Part shown: piece after piece, positions 55,552 to 64,000 of the stretch
How the letters are laid out: each line of letters begins with the position of its first letter
How positions within the stretch are numbered: the first letter of the stretch is position 1
Origin: Guadua angustifolia
Taxonomy: Eukaryota > Streptophyta > Magnoliopsida > Poales > Poaceae
Reading direction: 5' to 3'
DNA length: 64,000 nt
Assembly: GCA_036346375.1 (NCBI GenBank)
Contig: CM070508.1
Coordinates: 11,526,852 to 11,590,851, forward strand
Position numbers and translations under genes: made by a program
Notes under the pieces: model-generated
Seen by the model: only the letters and a program-made list of their open reading frames with translations
Told to the model about the DNA's origin: nothing
Databases searched by the model: none

Positions 55552-56608
55552 CTGCTGCTGGACATCCACGCCGGGATTTGCGGACATCACGCCGCCCCAC
55601 GATCCCTAGTGGGCAAAGCCTTTCGCCAAGGTTTTTACTGGCCAACGGCGATGGCCGATGCCGAGCAGATTGTTCGCACCTACGAAGGGTGCCAATTCTT
55701 TGCTCGACAGACGCATCTTCCCGCGCAAGCCCTGCAGACGATCCCTATTACATGGCCGTTCGCCGTTTAGGGACTTGATCTGGTCGGTCCCTTTAAGAAG
55801 GCGCCCGGGGGCTTGACACACCTGCTCGTCGCGGTGGACAAGTTCACCAAGTGGATAGAAGCTAAGCCGGTCGTCACCATCACTTCTGTCCAGGCGGCCA
55901 ACTTCTTCCGCGACGTCGTCTATCGGTTTGGAGTCCCGAACTCCATCATCACCGATAATGGCACGCAGTTCACAGGGAAAGAATTCCTCGAGTTCTGCGA
56001 CGACTTCAACATCCGCGTCGACTGGGCAGCTGTGGCCCATCCGCGGACTAATGGCGGTCGGCGCGCTTAACGGCATGATCCTCCAAGGGATAAAGCGCGG
56101 ATCTTGATTCATCGAAGAAATTCGTGGGGCGATGGGCAGCGAGCTACCCTCCATCCTTTGGAGCCTGCGGACCACGCCGACCCGATCGACCGGGTTCACA
56201 CCATTCTTTTTGGTGTTCGGCGCGGAAGCTGTTTTACCCACCGACCTGGACTACGGCGCACCGCGACTGCAAGCTTTCGACGAGGCGCGGGGGCTCGACG
56301 CGCAGCAAGACGCCATCGACCAGCTTGACGAGGCGCGCGATGTGGCCGTTTTGCGATCGACCAAGTATCAGCAGACGCTGCGGCGTTACCATGATCGACA
56401 GGTCCGCGGACGGTCCTTCAGCGTTGGCGACCTGGTCCTACGCCAGGTCCAGTCCAACGTCGGCAGGCACAAGCTGTCCCCTCCATGGGAAGGACCCTTC
56501 ACCATCGTGGAAGTCCTCCGACTCGGTACCTTTCGACTCAAAGACGCCGACGGCAACGTTGTACCCAATGCATGGAATATCGAAAAGTTAAGACGATTTT
56601 ATCCCTAA
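55552..56608 (+). pseudogene. Integrase of the Tat element, broken
   Basis: This region should insert the cDNA. Reading from 55552: zinc-finger histidines in DIHAGICGHHA, then TYEGCQFFARQ, where the first Cys of the HHCC finger is Tyr (TAC 55681-55683). LQTIPITWPFAV then meets TAG (55768-55770) where Trp is expected before GLDLVGPF (first catalytic Asp). The core continues with VAVDKFTKWIEAKPV and SIITDNGTQFTGKEF (second Asp). The frame breaks at about 56055 in HPRTNG, exactly where the third catalytic residue (Glu, 35 residues after the second Asp) should lie. The C-terminal part is open at 56132-56608 (ELPSILWSLRTTPTRSTGF, PPWEGPFTIVEVLRLGTFRL) and has no chromodomain. It is inactive by several independent lesions. 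Confidence 0.9.
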
Positions 56609-57003
56609 ACTTTACCCTTATTCCTGCGACCTTGGCCAAACTTCCAGGCCCGAAGCGCGACGTACTGATCACACCCTGATCATCGTGCGTCGCTCAGAGG
56701 ACTGCCTACCCGCATGGCCATCTGAGATCGTGCACCCACCGAACATCGTGACCTATCTCGATGGTAACTCCTTTTGCCAAGAGCGCTACGGCCCACACCC
56801 CAGCGGCTACGGTCTCGAAGTAGCGCATCACGGTGAAAAGGGGATAACCATAGGGGACGGTCCTTTATCGGTTTGGGGCACGCCTCTGGGCCGGCGGTTT
56901 CATCACTACTTTCGCGTTTCCTTCAAAGTATCAGCGCCCTGGCCCTACACCCGCGCAACCTCGGAAGATTCCTAAAGGCTACGGTCATCCAATGAAGCGC
57001 TTG
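56609..57003. other. Post-pol spacer of the Tat element
   Basis: The stretch is non-coding after the integrase stop. It contains a CGATGGTAAC-type block (CTCGATGGTAACTCC, AGCGCTACGGCCCACACC) that recurs in variant form at about 58690 and 58905, a dispersed internal repeat of the element's 3' region. Confidence 0.5.
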
Positions 57004-58147
57004 TCACGAAGGAGAAAACACGCAATGTAAGGCAAAATCCCCAAAAATTACACTATGCAGTGTGCGTATATTACAAAAAAAGAAGAAAGGAGGCGGGGAG
57101 GGAGCCTGAGCCGTCTCTAGGCTACGATCAGGCGTCGCCCTCAGCGGTGTCGTCCTCGAGTCAGCCGCTCTCAAAAATGTCGCCACCGGCCACCTTCTCG
57201 TCATGGCCGCACCACGGCTCGCGCGCTGGTCCGCGTCCCCCTCAATCCCGGCAACGGTTGCAATCGGGTCGAAGGACGCGTCGCGGTTGGCGCAGCAGGC
57301 CAGTACGTATTCCACCGCGGCGGAGGCAGCCCGACCCTCACGAGCGGAACACTCACGCAGGGTGCGAGGCATGTCGGAAAGGGCGTCGGCCGCCTGGTTA
57401 AGGCGGAAGGCGTATCGCCGGGGTAAGCTCCAGAGGCTCCGGCAGCCTCACCCCGAGAGACTCCAGGCTCCTGCCCATGTTCTCGAAGGCTGGGCGGAGC
57501 AGGGAGAGGAGGCCCTTTCGCGAGGCTAGCTGCTCCGTGTACATCGAGCTGAGGTCCTCCACGGCAGCCTCAGCCCGAGCCCGCTGCGACGACGCGTCTT
57601 CGCGCGCCGAGGCGAGCTCCTCCTCAAGGGCGGTGACCCGAGCCCGTTCCGCCGCCACCTCCTCGCGCGCCTGCGCCAGTTCCCCTTCGGCGGACCGGGT
57701 CCGTGCTTGCTGAGCAAGCACTTCCGCCCGGCGGCGGCAAGTGGCAACTGCGATGCTAGGAAGCGTCTAGCCGTCGGCCAAGACGACGATCATTGGTGCC
57801 CGCGCCCTCGTCGTAGAAGCGATGGCGTCCGCCCCTCCCACTGAGGTGGCCGGCGCAGGCATAGCAGATGGTTCGCTAGAACCAGAGCCAGCAGCGCTGG
57901 TCAAAACAGCAAACAGTTCAACATTAGCAACAAGAGGAAGACCGGAGCCATCACCAGGGCGAACAAAGAAGACTCACTCCGAACGAGGATTCTGGATACG
58001 GAAGATCGACGAGGGCAATATGAGCCCTCTCCTTCTCGCACGCATCAACAACGGATCGGCAGTACGGGATCTCTTGGAGCCCGACCCCAGGGGGTCCGCC
58101 GCTGCCTCCCGCTTGCCGGCCCTACGATCATCGCCGCCACTCGCCAT
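57004..58147 (-). pseudogene. Antisense gene in the 3' region of the Tat element (coiled-coil protein)
   Basis: A minus-strand gene starts at ATG 58147 (MASGGDDRRAGKREAAADPL), with ILPSSIFRIQNPRSE at the end of exon 1. A good donor (GTGAGT, just below 57978) and acceptor (TTTGCTGTTTTGACCAG, near 57899) define an intron of about 80 bp. Exon 2 runs through AAGSGSSEPSAMPAPATS to a long Glu/Ala/Arg coiled coil (ELAQAREEVAAERARVTALE, TEQLASRKGLLSLLRPAFEN) and then LNQAADALSDMPRTLRE and AVEYVLACCANRDASFDP. Tat elements often carry an extra antisense gene of unknown function here. Lesions are a TAG at 57767-57769 and a frameshift near 57400. The product is not homologous to Gag or Pol as far as visible. 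A TATA box lies 110 bp upstream. Confidence 0.7.
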
Positions 58148-58256
58148 CAACGCCCTTGCCTTCTGATCCTTCTCCTCTTCTCTGGACAAAGGGCAAAAGC
58201 GGAACAGGAAGGCGGAGGGGGCGAACTGCGCATAGTGGCTCTTTCCCTCCGCACCA

Positions 58257-58264
58257 TATTTATA
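58257..58264 (-). promoter_or_regulatory. TATA box for the antisense gene
   Basis: TATAAATA on the minus strand (context GGCCCTATAAATATGG) lies about 110 bp before the ATG at 58147, giving a leader of roughly 80 nt. Surrounding DNA is GC-rich, so the TATA stands out. It is a promoter independent of the LTRs (inference). Confidence 0.6.
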
Positions 58265-60402
58265 GGGCCGGGGCGGAGTGGTCGAAGTGGAGTCGTCCCG
58301 GGTGACGCGTCGCGCGGGCATTAATTGCACGTCTCGCGCGACGGGACGTGCCCTGTCCGCACCCCACGCCTCGCATTAAAATGTGATGTGACGGTTGGGG
58401 CAAAAGGACGCTGTGCCGACCAGGGAAGCGCAGCGCGACCCTTCGATTTCTGTTCCAGCACAGACTAACTGCGTCGGCAATCGATGCCAAACGACGTCTG
58501 GATGGGCCGCGGTGGCCCCAAGTGAAGGTCTCGGCCGCCACAACACCTCCCGCACCGAAAAAAAGATAAGGCAATCTTCTCCTTAAGAGTTTTTCCGTAT
58601 CTGTTTTTCCACTTCGAGTCCCCACATATCGCTCGGGGGCCGCAAGCTCACCCACTTTCACGGGTCAGGTGACCGGGTCGGCTACATGGTCCTCCCAAAC
58701 GGTAACCCTCTCAACCCGAGCACTACGGCCTATGCCCCCGCGGCTACGGTTACGAAGTAGTGCTCTGCGGAAGAAGGAAATACCCATGCGGAACGACCCC
58801 CAGTCGGTCGGGAACACTCTTCTCCCACGCAAGTGTGGATGAGCGACTTATACCTAAGGTTCCTACACTCACGCGGGTCAGGCAATCTGGTCTGCCATTT
58901 GGTTCCCCCCACGATGGTAACCCTTTCGATCTAGTCCATGATATTTTGCAGGAGTAGAAATCGCAAAAAGCAAGGGAGCAGCGATGACGAAAGGTGGAAA
59001 AATTACCCCAGATTTACAGGCGCCTACCGAATCACGTGCCGGCTCGATACACATCGACCGATCGCCTGCCGATCAAAGCATCGCGTGTCCCGTCACAAAC
59101 GCCGCGACAAGCCACGGTAAGACGTATCGCCCCCGATCATTTCGTTTCGCATTTTAATTCCCTCATGCACATTAAATGCTTGCGGGGATGCCGGGGTATC
59201 GCTCCGAGCAAAACGCCCCGCGACCCCTAGATCATTGCCTCCGGATCGGCTCGAACCGACCCGAGGCAGGCACGAAAAAGCCCACCAAGGCGTAATGGCC
59301 TCGGGGTGGCGAGAAAGGCTCGAATGCCTCGCGAATAAGACCTGGTTATGGGCTCCAAAGGCAAAGGATCCACCAAGTGGATCTCTAGCCGACCCCGACA
59401 GGCAAACAAGCGAGGGGCGAATTCAAGGCGAACCCTCGGTGGGTCTTTAGTTGGGTCGGCGGACGACCCAATCGCCTTAGCTCATGTCCGAGACCATACT
59501 TCAAACTCTCCCGCGGAGCCCCCCGAAAGGGCAGCAGCCAGCTGCGCCTCGAGTTACGAACGGCTCGGGGTCCGGTATGGGATTGAGTAAAGAAAGGTTT
59601 TTTATGGGTCGCCCCCAGCGGGTCGGACACCCGACGCAGGGATCATCCGCTCGGAGGTCGCGTGACCTCCAGGGCCCACTCGGATAACCCGTTTGTAGCT
59701 CCACGAGCACGGTGTTCGGCCGACGTAGGCAAACACGCGTCTGTTCACCCCCTCCAGGTCCCACACCTGCGGACGGGGCGTATACGTGGGATCGACAGCG
59801 GCCTCTCCTCTCGCAGATTGCCTCGCCCGACGAGGACTCGAGATGGACGCCCTCCGCCCAGCTACGGCGTAAAAATAGCACTAACACGCCCAGCTACGGC
59901 GTAAAAATAGCACTAACACGCCCAGCTACGGCGTAAAAATGGCACTAACGCGTCTAGCTACGACGTTAAAAAAGCACTCGGGAACTGGAACCTATCGCAG
60001 AGGCATCCGAGCCTCCCTGCCGATTACGGCCGCGTCTAGCTACGTCGTTAAACAAGCGCTCGGGAACCGGAACTTCTCGCAGAGGCATCGACGACAAAAC
60101 AAGCGACCTGCGTAAGGCACCCATGCCGACCGACATGGTCGCACGTCAGGTCGGATGTCATTTTGGTCTGTGTAACCCCCCGACCAGCTCTCCGACCTGC
60201 TCGGGGGCTACACCCACCGGGTGCGCTCGCGCGCACCCAGTCGAAACACCGACAATTGGTTGGACTCGGCCAAGCAGGACGTCCTTCTCAGGAAGACCTG
60301 TTCCCTCTTCGCACCGCGTCGCGCTGTCGAGAAGACCATACCAGACGAAAACGGAAGGTCCCTCCAGGAACGCTTGCGTTTCAGGACGGCCCTGGGGGCT
60401 AC
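58265..60402. repeat. 3' non-coding region of the Tat element with tandem repeats
   Basis: No gene is seen. Repeated blocks include GGTAACCC units (about 58690-58920), a 32-bp tandem repeat (CAGCTACGGCGTAAAAATAG...) with copies starting at 59859, 59891, 59923 and 59955, and a longer unit of about 84 bp (CGTCTAGCTACG(A/T)CGTTAAA...GGGAAC(T/C)GGAAC) at about 59950 and 60034. GGGGGCTAC just before 60403 is the polypurine tract. Confidence 0.65.
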
Positions 60403-61418
60403 TGACGAATACCCATACCAGGGGTACCCCACAGCAAAGTATACATCTATTTCAAGATCGCATTTCTCCGAGTTATCTAGTCTCGGAGTCCGAGGCTGAA
60501 GGTGAAACCGACATGGCCCTCGCCCCATCTTGAAAGGGGTTATCGCCGACTCTCGGGCCGGGACGATCCGCCGACCCCGATCGACCCAGTGGCGACTCCC
60601 GAGCACCTACTCCGACCCGACCCAAGATCCGGTACTACCACAGCTCGACTAGGACCTCGACGAGAGTCCCCATAAGCCTCGGCCCCAGATCTCTACCACG
60701 TCGGCAGATATCGCCGAGCGGGCCACCTGTTACAGACAGACGAACGGTAACCTTGGGGCGGACGGTCCCTTCCCAAGGCAACCAGAGGGCGGCCTCGGCT
60801 AAAGCACCCATCTTTTCAAGATGTCAACATCGACAGCGCCAGAGGCGGTGTCGCCCTCAAAAGGGCGCCGCCGTTGTGTCTACCGCCCGTATGGGACACG
60901 CTGAGCTCACAAGATCATGACCAAGACCAGTCGCCCAGACGAAGAGCCCGCCTGGTCATCATGACCGAAGACTAGGACGCCTTGGGACGGGCATTCCCCT
61001 ATCTCTTTTTCAAATCCTCGTGTAACCTGCCCCCTCGGCCTATATAAAGGGAGGCAGGGCCCTTGGAGGAGGGGGATAGATTTCTTTCCTTCATACGCAC
61101 CCACGCGAGCTCGCTCACCGGCACCACCCCTTAGATCCCTCAGGGTTCTCCGACCCGGGTCGGCGCCAGGCTTGGGAAAGCCCTCCCGACTTCTTCTCCC
61201 CAAGCGAGTGCTGAGGGCTTGTCCTTAGCCTCCGTTTGTAACCTTCGTTTGCTCCCCGAGCTCAAGGCAATTCAAACCGCCACCACAAACTGGAAGTAGG
61301 GACATTTAGCCCGAACCAGTATAAATTTGAGGCTTCTTTGGTCTAACCATTCGAGGAGAGGGAGCACGTGATCCCCTATACTTACGAATTTACTTGCCGG
61401 TTATACGAAGCACCGACA
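60403..61418 (+). repeat. 3' LTR of the Tat element
   Basis: The LTR starts TGACGAATACCC and ends CCGACA, followed by the target duplication CATAT. Its TATATAAA is at 61041-61048. See the 5' LTR for the uneven divergence. Confidence 0.93.
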
Positions 61419-61423
61419 CATAT

Positions 61424-62934
61424 CTTTCAACTGAGATTGATTTTGGTATTCAAATTTTACAGGATTGTAGAATCTCACCTCTCCTACAAATGGTAATTTT
61501 TTAAGAACTTTTGAAAACTTGTACAATGGTTTTCATAAATTTTACATGATAAAAATAGTTTGCAAAGTATGTGTTGCCTTTTCCTATCTAGAAAATAATA
61601 TTTTACTGACTATTACTTAAGATGTTACTATACTGAAACGAAGTGAACTGTTAGAACAAAAATTTAGTTCTACTTGTTGACCTTATAGTAGAATATTTGA
61701 AAAGTTCTCAAAAATTACCATATGTAGAGGGAGTGAGCTTCTATGTCTTTGTAAAATTTTAAGACCAAACTCAATCACATTTGAATAATATGAAATTGAC
61801 AAAATGCAAAACAGTAAAACAATCACTATTTAGCTGAATTTATCTTTTTCATATCTTTCAGCAAATATTGATTTTGGTCTTTAAATTTTACAGAATTGTA
61901 GAATCTCACCTCTCCTATGTATATTAATTTTTTAAGATTTTTTGAAAACTTTTACATATGATCTTCGTAAACAAAAATAAGTTATGTTTGTCGGCCTTGT
62001 AGTAAAATATTTAATTTTTTAAAATTATCATATGTAGGGGAGATGAGTTTCTATAAACATGTAAAATCTAAAGACCAAACTCAATTGCATTTGAAAGATA
62101 TGAAATTGACAAAGCGCTAAATAGTGAAAAATCATTATTCAACCGAATTTGCCTTTTTCATATCTTTCAGTTGAAATTTATTTTGGTCTTTAAATTTTAT
62201 AGGGTTATAGAATCTCATCTACCCTATGTATGGTAATTTTTTGATAGTTTTTTAAAAATTATACTTATGATTTTCATGAATTTTACACGTAGAAGTGGTT
62301 TACACAGGATATATTGCCTTTTACTATCTAGGAAATAACATGTTACTTGCTATTTCATAAGATGTTACTATACTGAAATAAAGTAAACTATCAGAACAAG
62401 AATTTAGTTTTGCATATACAATTTGTTTTAGTATAGTAATATCTTGTGTAATAGCTAGTACATGTTATTTATTTCAATAGTAAGAGGCAACATATCCAGT
62501 GTTATAAAAAATACATGAAAAATCTATGTACATATTTTCAAAAATTGTCAACAAATTATCATACGTAGAAGATGTGAGATTCTACAACTACATAAATTTA
62601 AAGACCAAAATCAATATCATTTAAAAGTTATAGCTAAATCAAAAAATGAAAGATTCATGTACAATAAGAAGAAGCATTTATCACTCATTTACTAGTTAGG
62701 AGACTGTTTCGCTACGTGAAGTATTGAATGGCTTGATTGATCTGTGTTAATTGGGCTCGATCGGTCTGCGTTAACTAGTTGATGCATAGACTATATGCAG
62801 CTATAGAATAGCATATATATAATAGTATATTCTACACGCTAGCAAGTTTACGCAATCAGATAATACACGAGCTATGCATGAAACTAATCAATGCATCAGA
62901 CTGCTCCAGTTGACCGAGCCATGTTTCAGGGCTA
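61424..62934. repeat. AT-rich repeat region interrupted by the Tat element
   Basis: Units containing TTTTTCATATCTTTCA(G) ... GATTTTGGT(A/C)TT(C/T)AAATTTTA ... TAGAATCTCACCTCTCC recur at about 61424, 61845 and 62155, with inverted partners such as GACCAAACTCAAT...GATATGAAATTGACAAA between them. The 90 bp at 49528-49617 continue the same sequence left of the element. No gene is present; the family is unnamed. Confidence 0.6.
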
Positions 62935-63372
62935 ACAAACTAATAAATGTGTTCCTTTTGTTTGTATATGAATCTTTTTTTTGTTTTAGCCATAACTTTT
63001 TATTAGCAGCTTCGATTCACAAATGATTTTCACTTGTAGGTTACTAACGATAAGAGGAATATAATGATATAAGTCTAATAAAAAACAATTTGGCTGGCTA
63101 GTAACATATTTTACTAGCTACATCTATATATAGAAATTATTACATTTCTATATAGATTTTACTATTGTACAGTAGTAAATTAATATTCATTTTACAGTAA
63201 AATTTGATTATGTAATGTTTATTACCGAGACTTATATCATGTTGTTCCTTTCGTCGTTAGTAATCTAACGGTGAAATTCGTTTGTGAATCGGAGCTACCA
63301 ATAAAAGTTATGGCTAAAATAAAGAAAAACAGATTTATGTACAAACTAGGAAACATATTTATCAGTTGGTTG
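62935..63372. repeat. Large foldback (about 175-bp inverted arms)
   Basis: The arm 62938-63110 (CTAATAAATGTGTTCC, TTTTAGCCATAACTTTT, GATTCACAAATGATTTTCAC, GATATAAGTCT) recurs in reverse complement at 63195-63372 (GATATAAGTCTCGG, GATTCACAAACGAATTTCAC, TTTTAGCCATAACTTTTATT). The arms are clearly similar but not identical, and about 85 bp separate them. No target duplication was established. It is probably a MITE or foldback unit. Confidence 0.65.
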
Positions 63373-63526
63373 GATACGTTATTGATTTGGTAGTAATTTT
63401 GTTTGTTGTTCTACAGTAAAATGTAGTAACTAAGATAGTAAATATTAGTGTATTAAACAATAAAATGAGAGATTAGTAATTTACTACCGGATTGGAGTTT
63501 CTAGTACGGTGGGAAACCAACTAGTA

Positions 63527-64000
63527 CTAGTCATATACCTATGCATTGCAATGGAGACTCAATTTGCGACAAAAAATTATTTGTAAAGAGCACTAACTAT
63601 ATTTGAATGATACTGTTCACTCTAAATGCGCAATGGTTGAATTTTTAAATCAATTCATCGAAGCATACAAATTCCATACACTTGTTTACAAACTCGAGCC
63701 TAAAATTCAATTGTCCCAAAGGAGCCTAACATAGCATTGCTTGCTAGACAGGTAAAAGATTTTGGTCAAAAAATATACAGTACTACAAAGATAAGTATGA
63801 TACCATTGAAAAGTATACAGTACTGAAACCGACAGATAACATGCAATGATTGATAAAAATGATGAACACTTGTAATGATCAACATCACTGGACTTAAAAG
63901 GTAGAACAAATCAACACCATTGAAAAGTATGCAGCAATGGCAAGAATGAGGCGGAATAATACAGACAAATCAACATCACTGGACTTAAAAAGTAGAACAA
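63527..64000 (-). other. Helitron-like 3' end, body running off the window
   Basis: On the minus strand CCATTGCAATGCATAGGTAT leads to GACTAG followed by T, the arrangement of many grass Helitron 3' ends (a GCAATGCA motif shortly before CTAG). The 5' end would lie beyond the right edge. The rest of the stretch is AT-rich and non-coding; AATCAACATCACTGGACTTA repeats near 63876 and 63967. Confidence 0.35.

Larger units (their letters stand above)
49618..61418 (+). mobile_element. Complete Ty3/gypsy element, Tat lineage (11.8 kb)
   Basis: Two LTRs of about 1.01 kb (49618-50630, 60403-61418) start TGACGAATACCCATACC. A perfect 5-bp target duplication CATAT (49613-49617, 61419-61423) flanks the element. 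Between the LTRs lie gag, protease, reverse transcriptase, RNase H, a second RNase H of the type found in Tat elements, integrase without chromodomain, then a 3.8-kb region with an antisense gene. The double RNase H and the antisense gene define the Tat lineage. Gag and integrase are broken, so the copy is non-autonomous. It inserted into the AT-rich repeat that resumes at 61419. Confidence 0.95.

Noticed and set aside
59856..59983. Evenly spaced 32-bp repeats that might suggest a CRISPR array
   Set aside because: The repeats are directly adjacent with no spacers and lie in the 3' region of a plant retrotransposon.

Overview
The window is a plant nuclear segment, almost certainly from a grass (Poaceae; an Oryza-like genome fits, but the species cannot be fixed from sequence alone). 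The evidence is GC-rich coding DNA, chromovirus LTRs starting TGTAACATCC, a Tat-lineage gypsy element, two CACTA transposons with tnp2 and plant transposase_24 genes, a PIF/Harbinger transposon, Tourist-like and hAT-like MITEs, a tRNA-derived SINE and Helitron-like ends. There is one recognisable host gene, a glutaredoxin-like protein at 43083-43849. Nearly everything else is mobile DNA, much of it nested.

Layout. 1-3725: tail of a chromovirus (integrase chromodomain, polypurine tract, 3.4-kb 3' LTR). 3726-5221: AT-rich repeat DNA with a tRNA-like stretch. 5222-20972: CACTA element 1 (TSD TAT), genes on the minus strand, carrying a minus-strand solo LTR at 7009-10045 (TSD CCAGT). 21652-36842: remains of a short Helitron-like unit split by a PIF/Harbinger element (21838-36786, TSD TAA), itself split by CACTA element 2 (23816-33879, TSD GAT). 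37091-37689: hAT-like MITE. 37690-39089: unassigned low-repeat DNA. 39090-42850: old tandem array with a period near 185 bp, invaded by four MITEs and a SINE. 43083-43849: the glutaredoxin-like gene. 44728-47391: minus-strand gypsy LTR fragments between two copies of a 330-bp direct repeat. 48414-49527: hAT-like element. 49618-61418: complete gypsy element (TSD CATAT) with gag, protease, reverse transcriptase, two RNase H domains, integrase and an antisense gene. 61419-64000: AT-rich foldback repeats and a Helitron-like end.

In both CACTA elements the order is subterminal transposase-binding repeats, a GC-rich leader, tnp2, then a transposase_24 (TnpA-like) gene, the usual two-protein arrangement. 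All transposase and integrase genes carry frameshifts or stops, so every element here looks non-autonomous. The reverse transcriptase/RNase H frame of the gypsy element is the largest intact mobile-element frame. The most unusual features are a 26-bp array with paired CCGTT (AACGG) sites before the Harbinger transposase, 194-bp tandem units forming very long hairpins in CACTA 2, a spliced antisense gene with its own TATA box in the gypsy element, a MITE that still carries the last codons of a Harbinger transposase, and a head-to-tail Helitron junction. Coordinates were read by eye; edges of diverged repeats are approximate.
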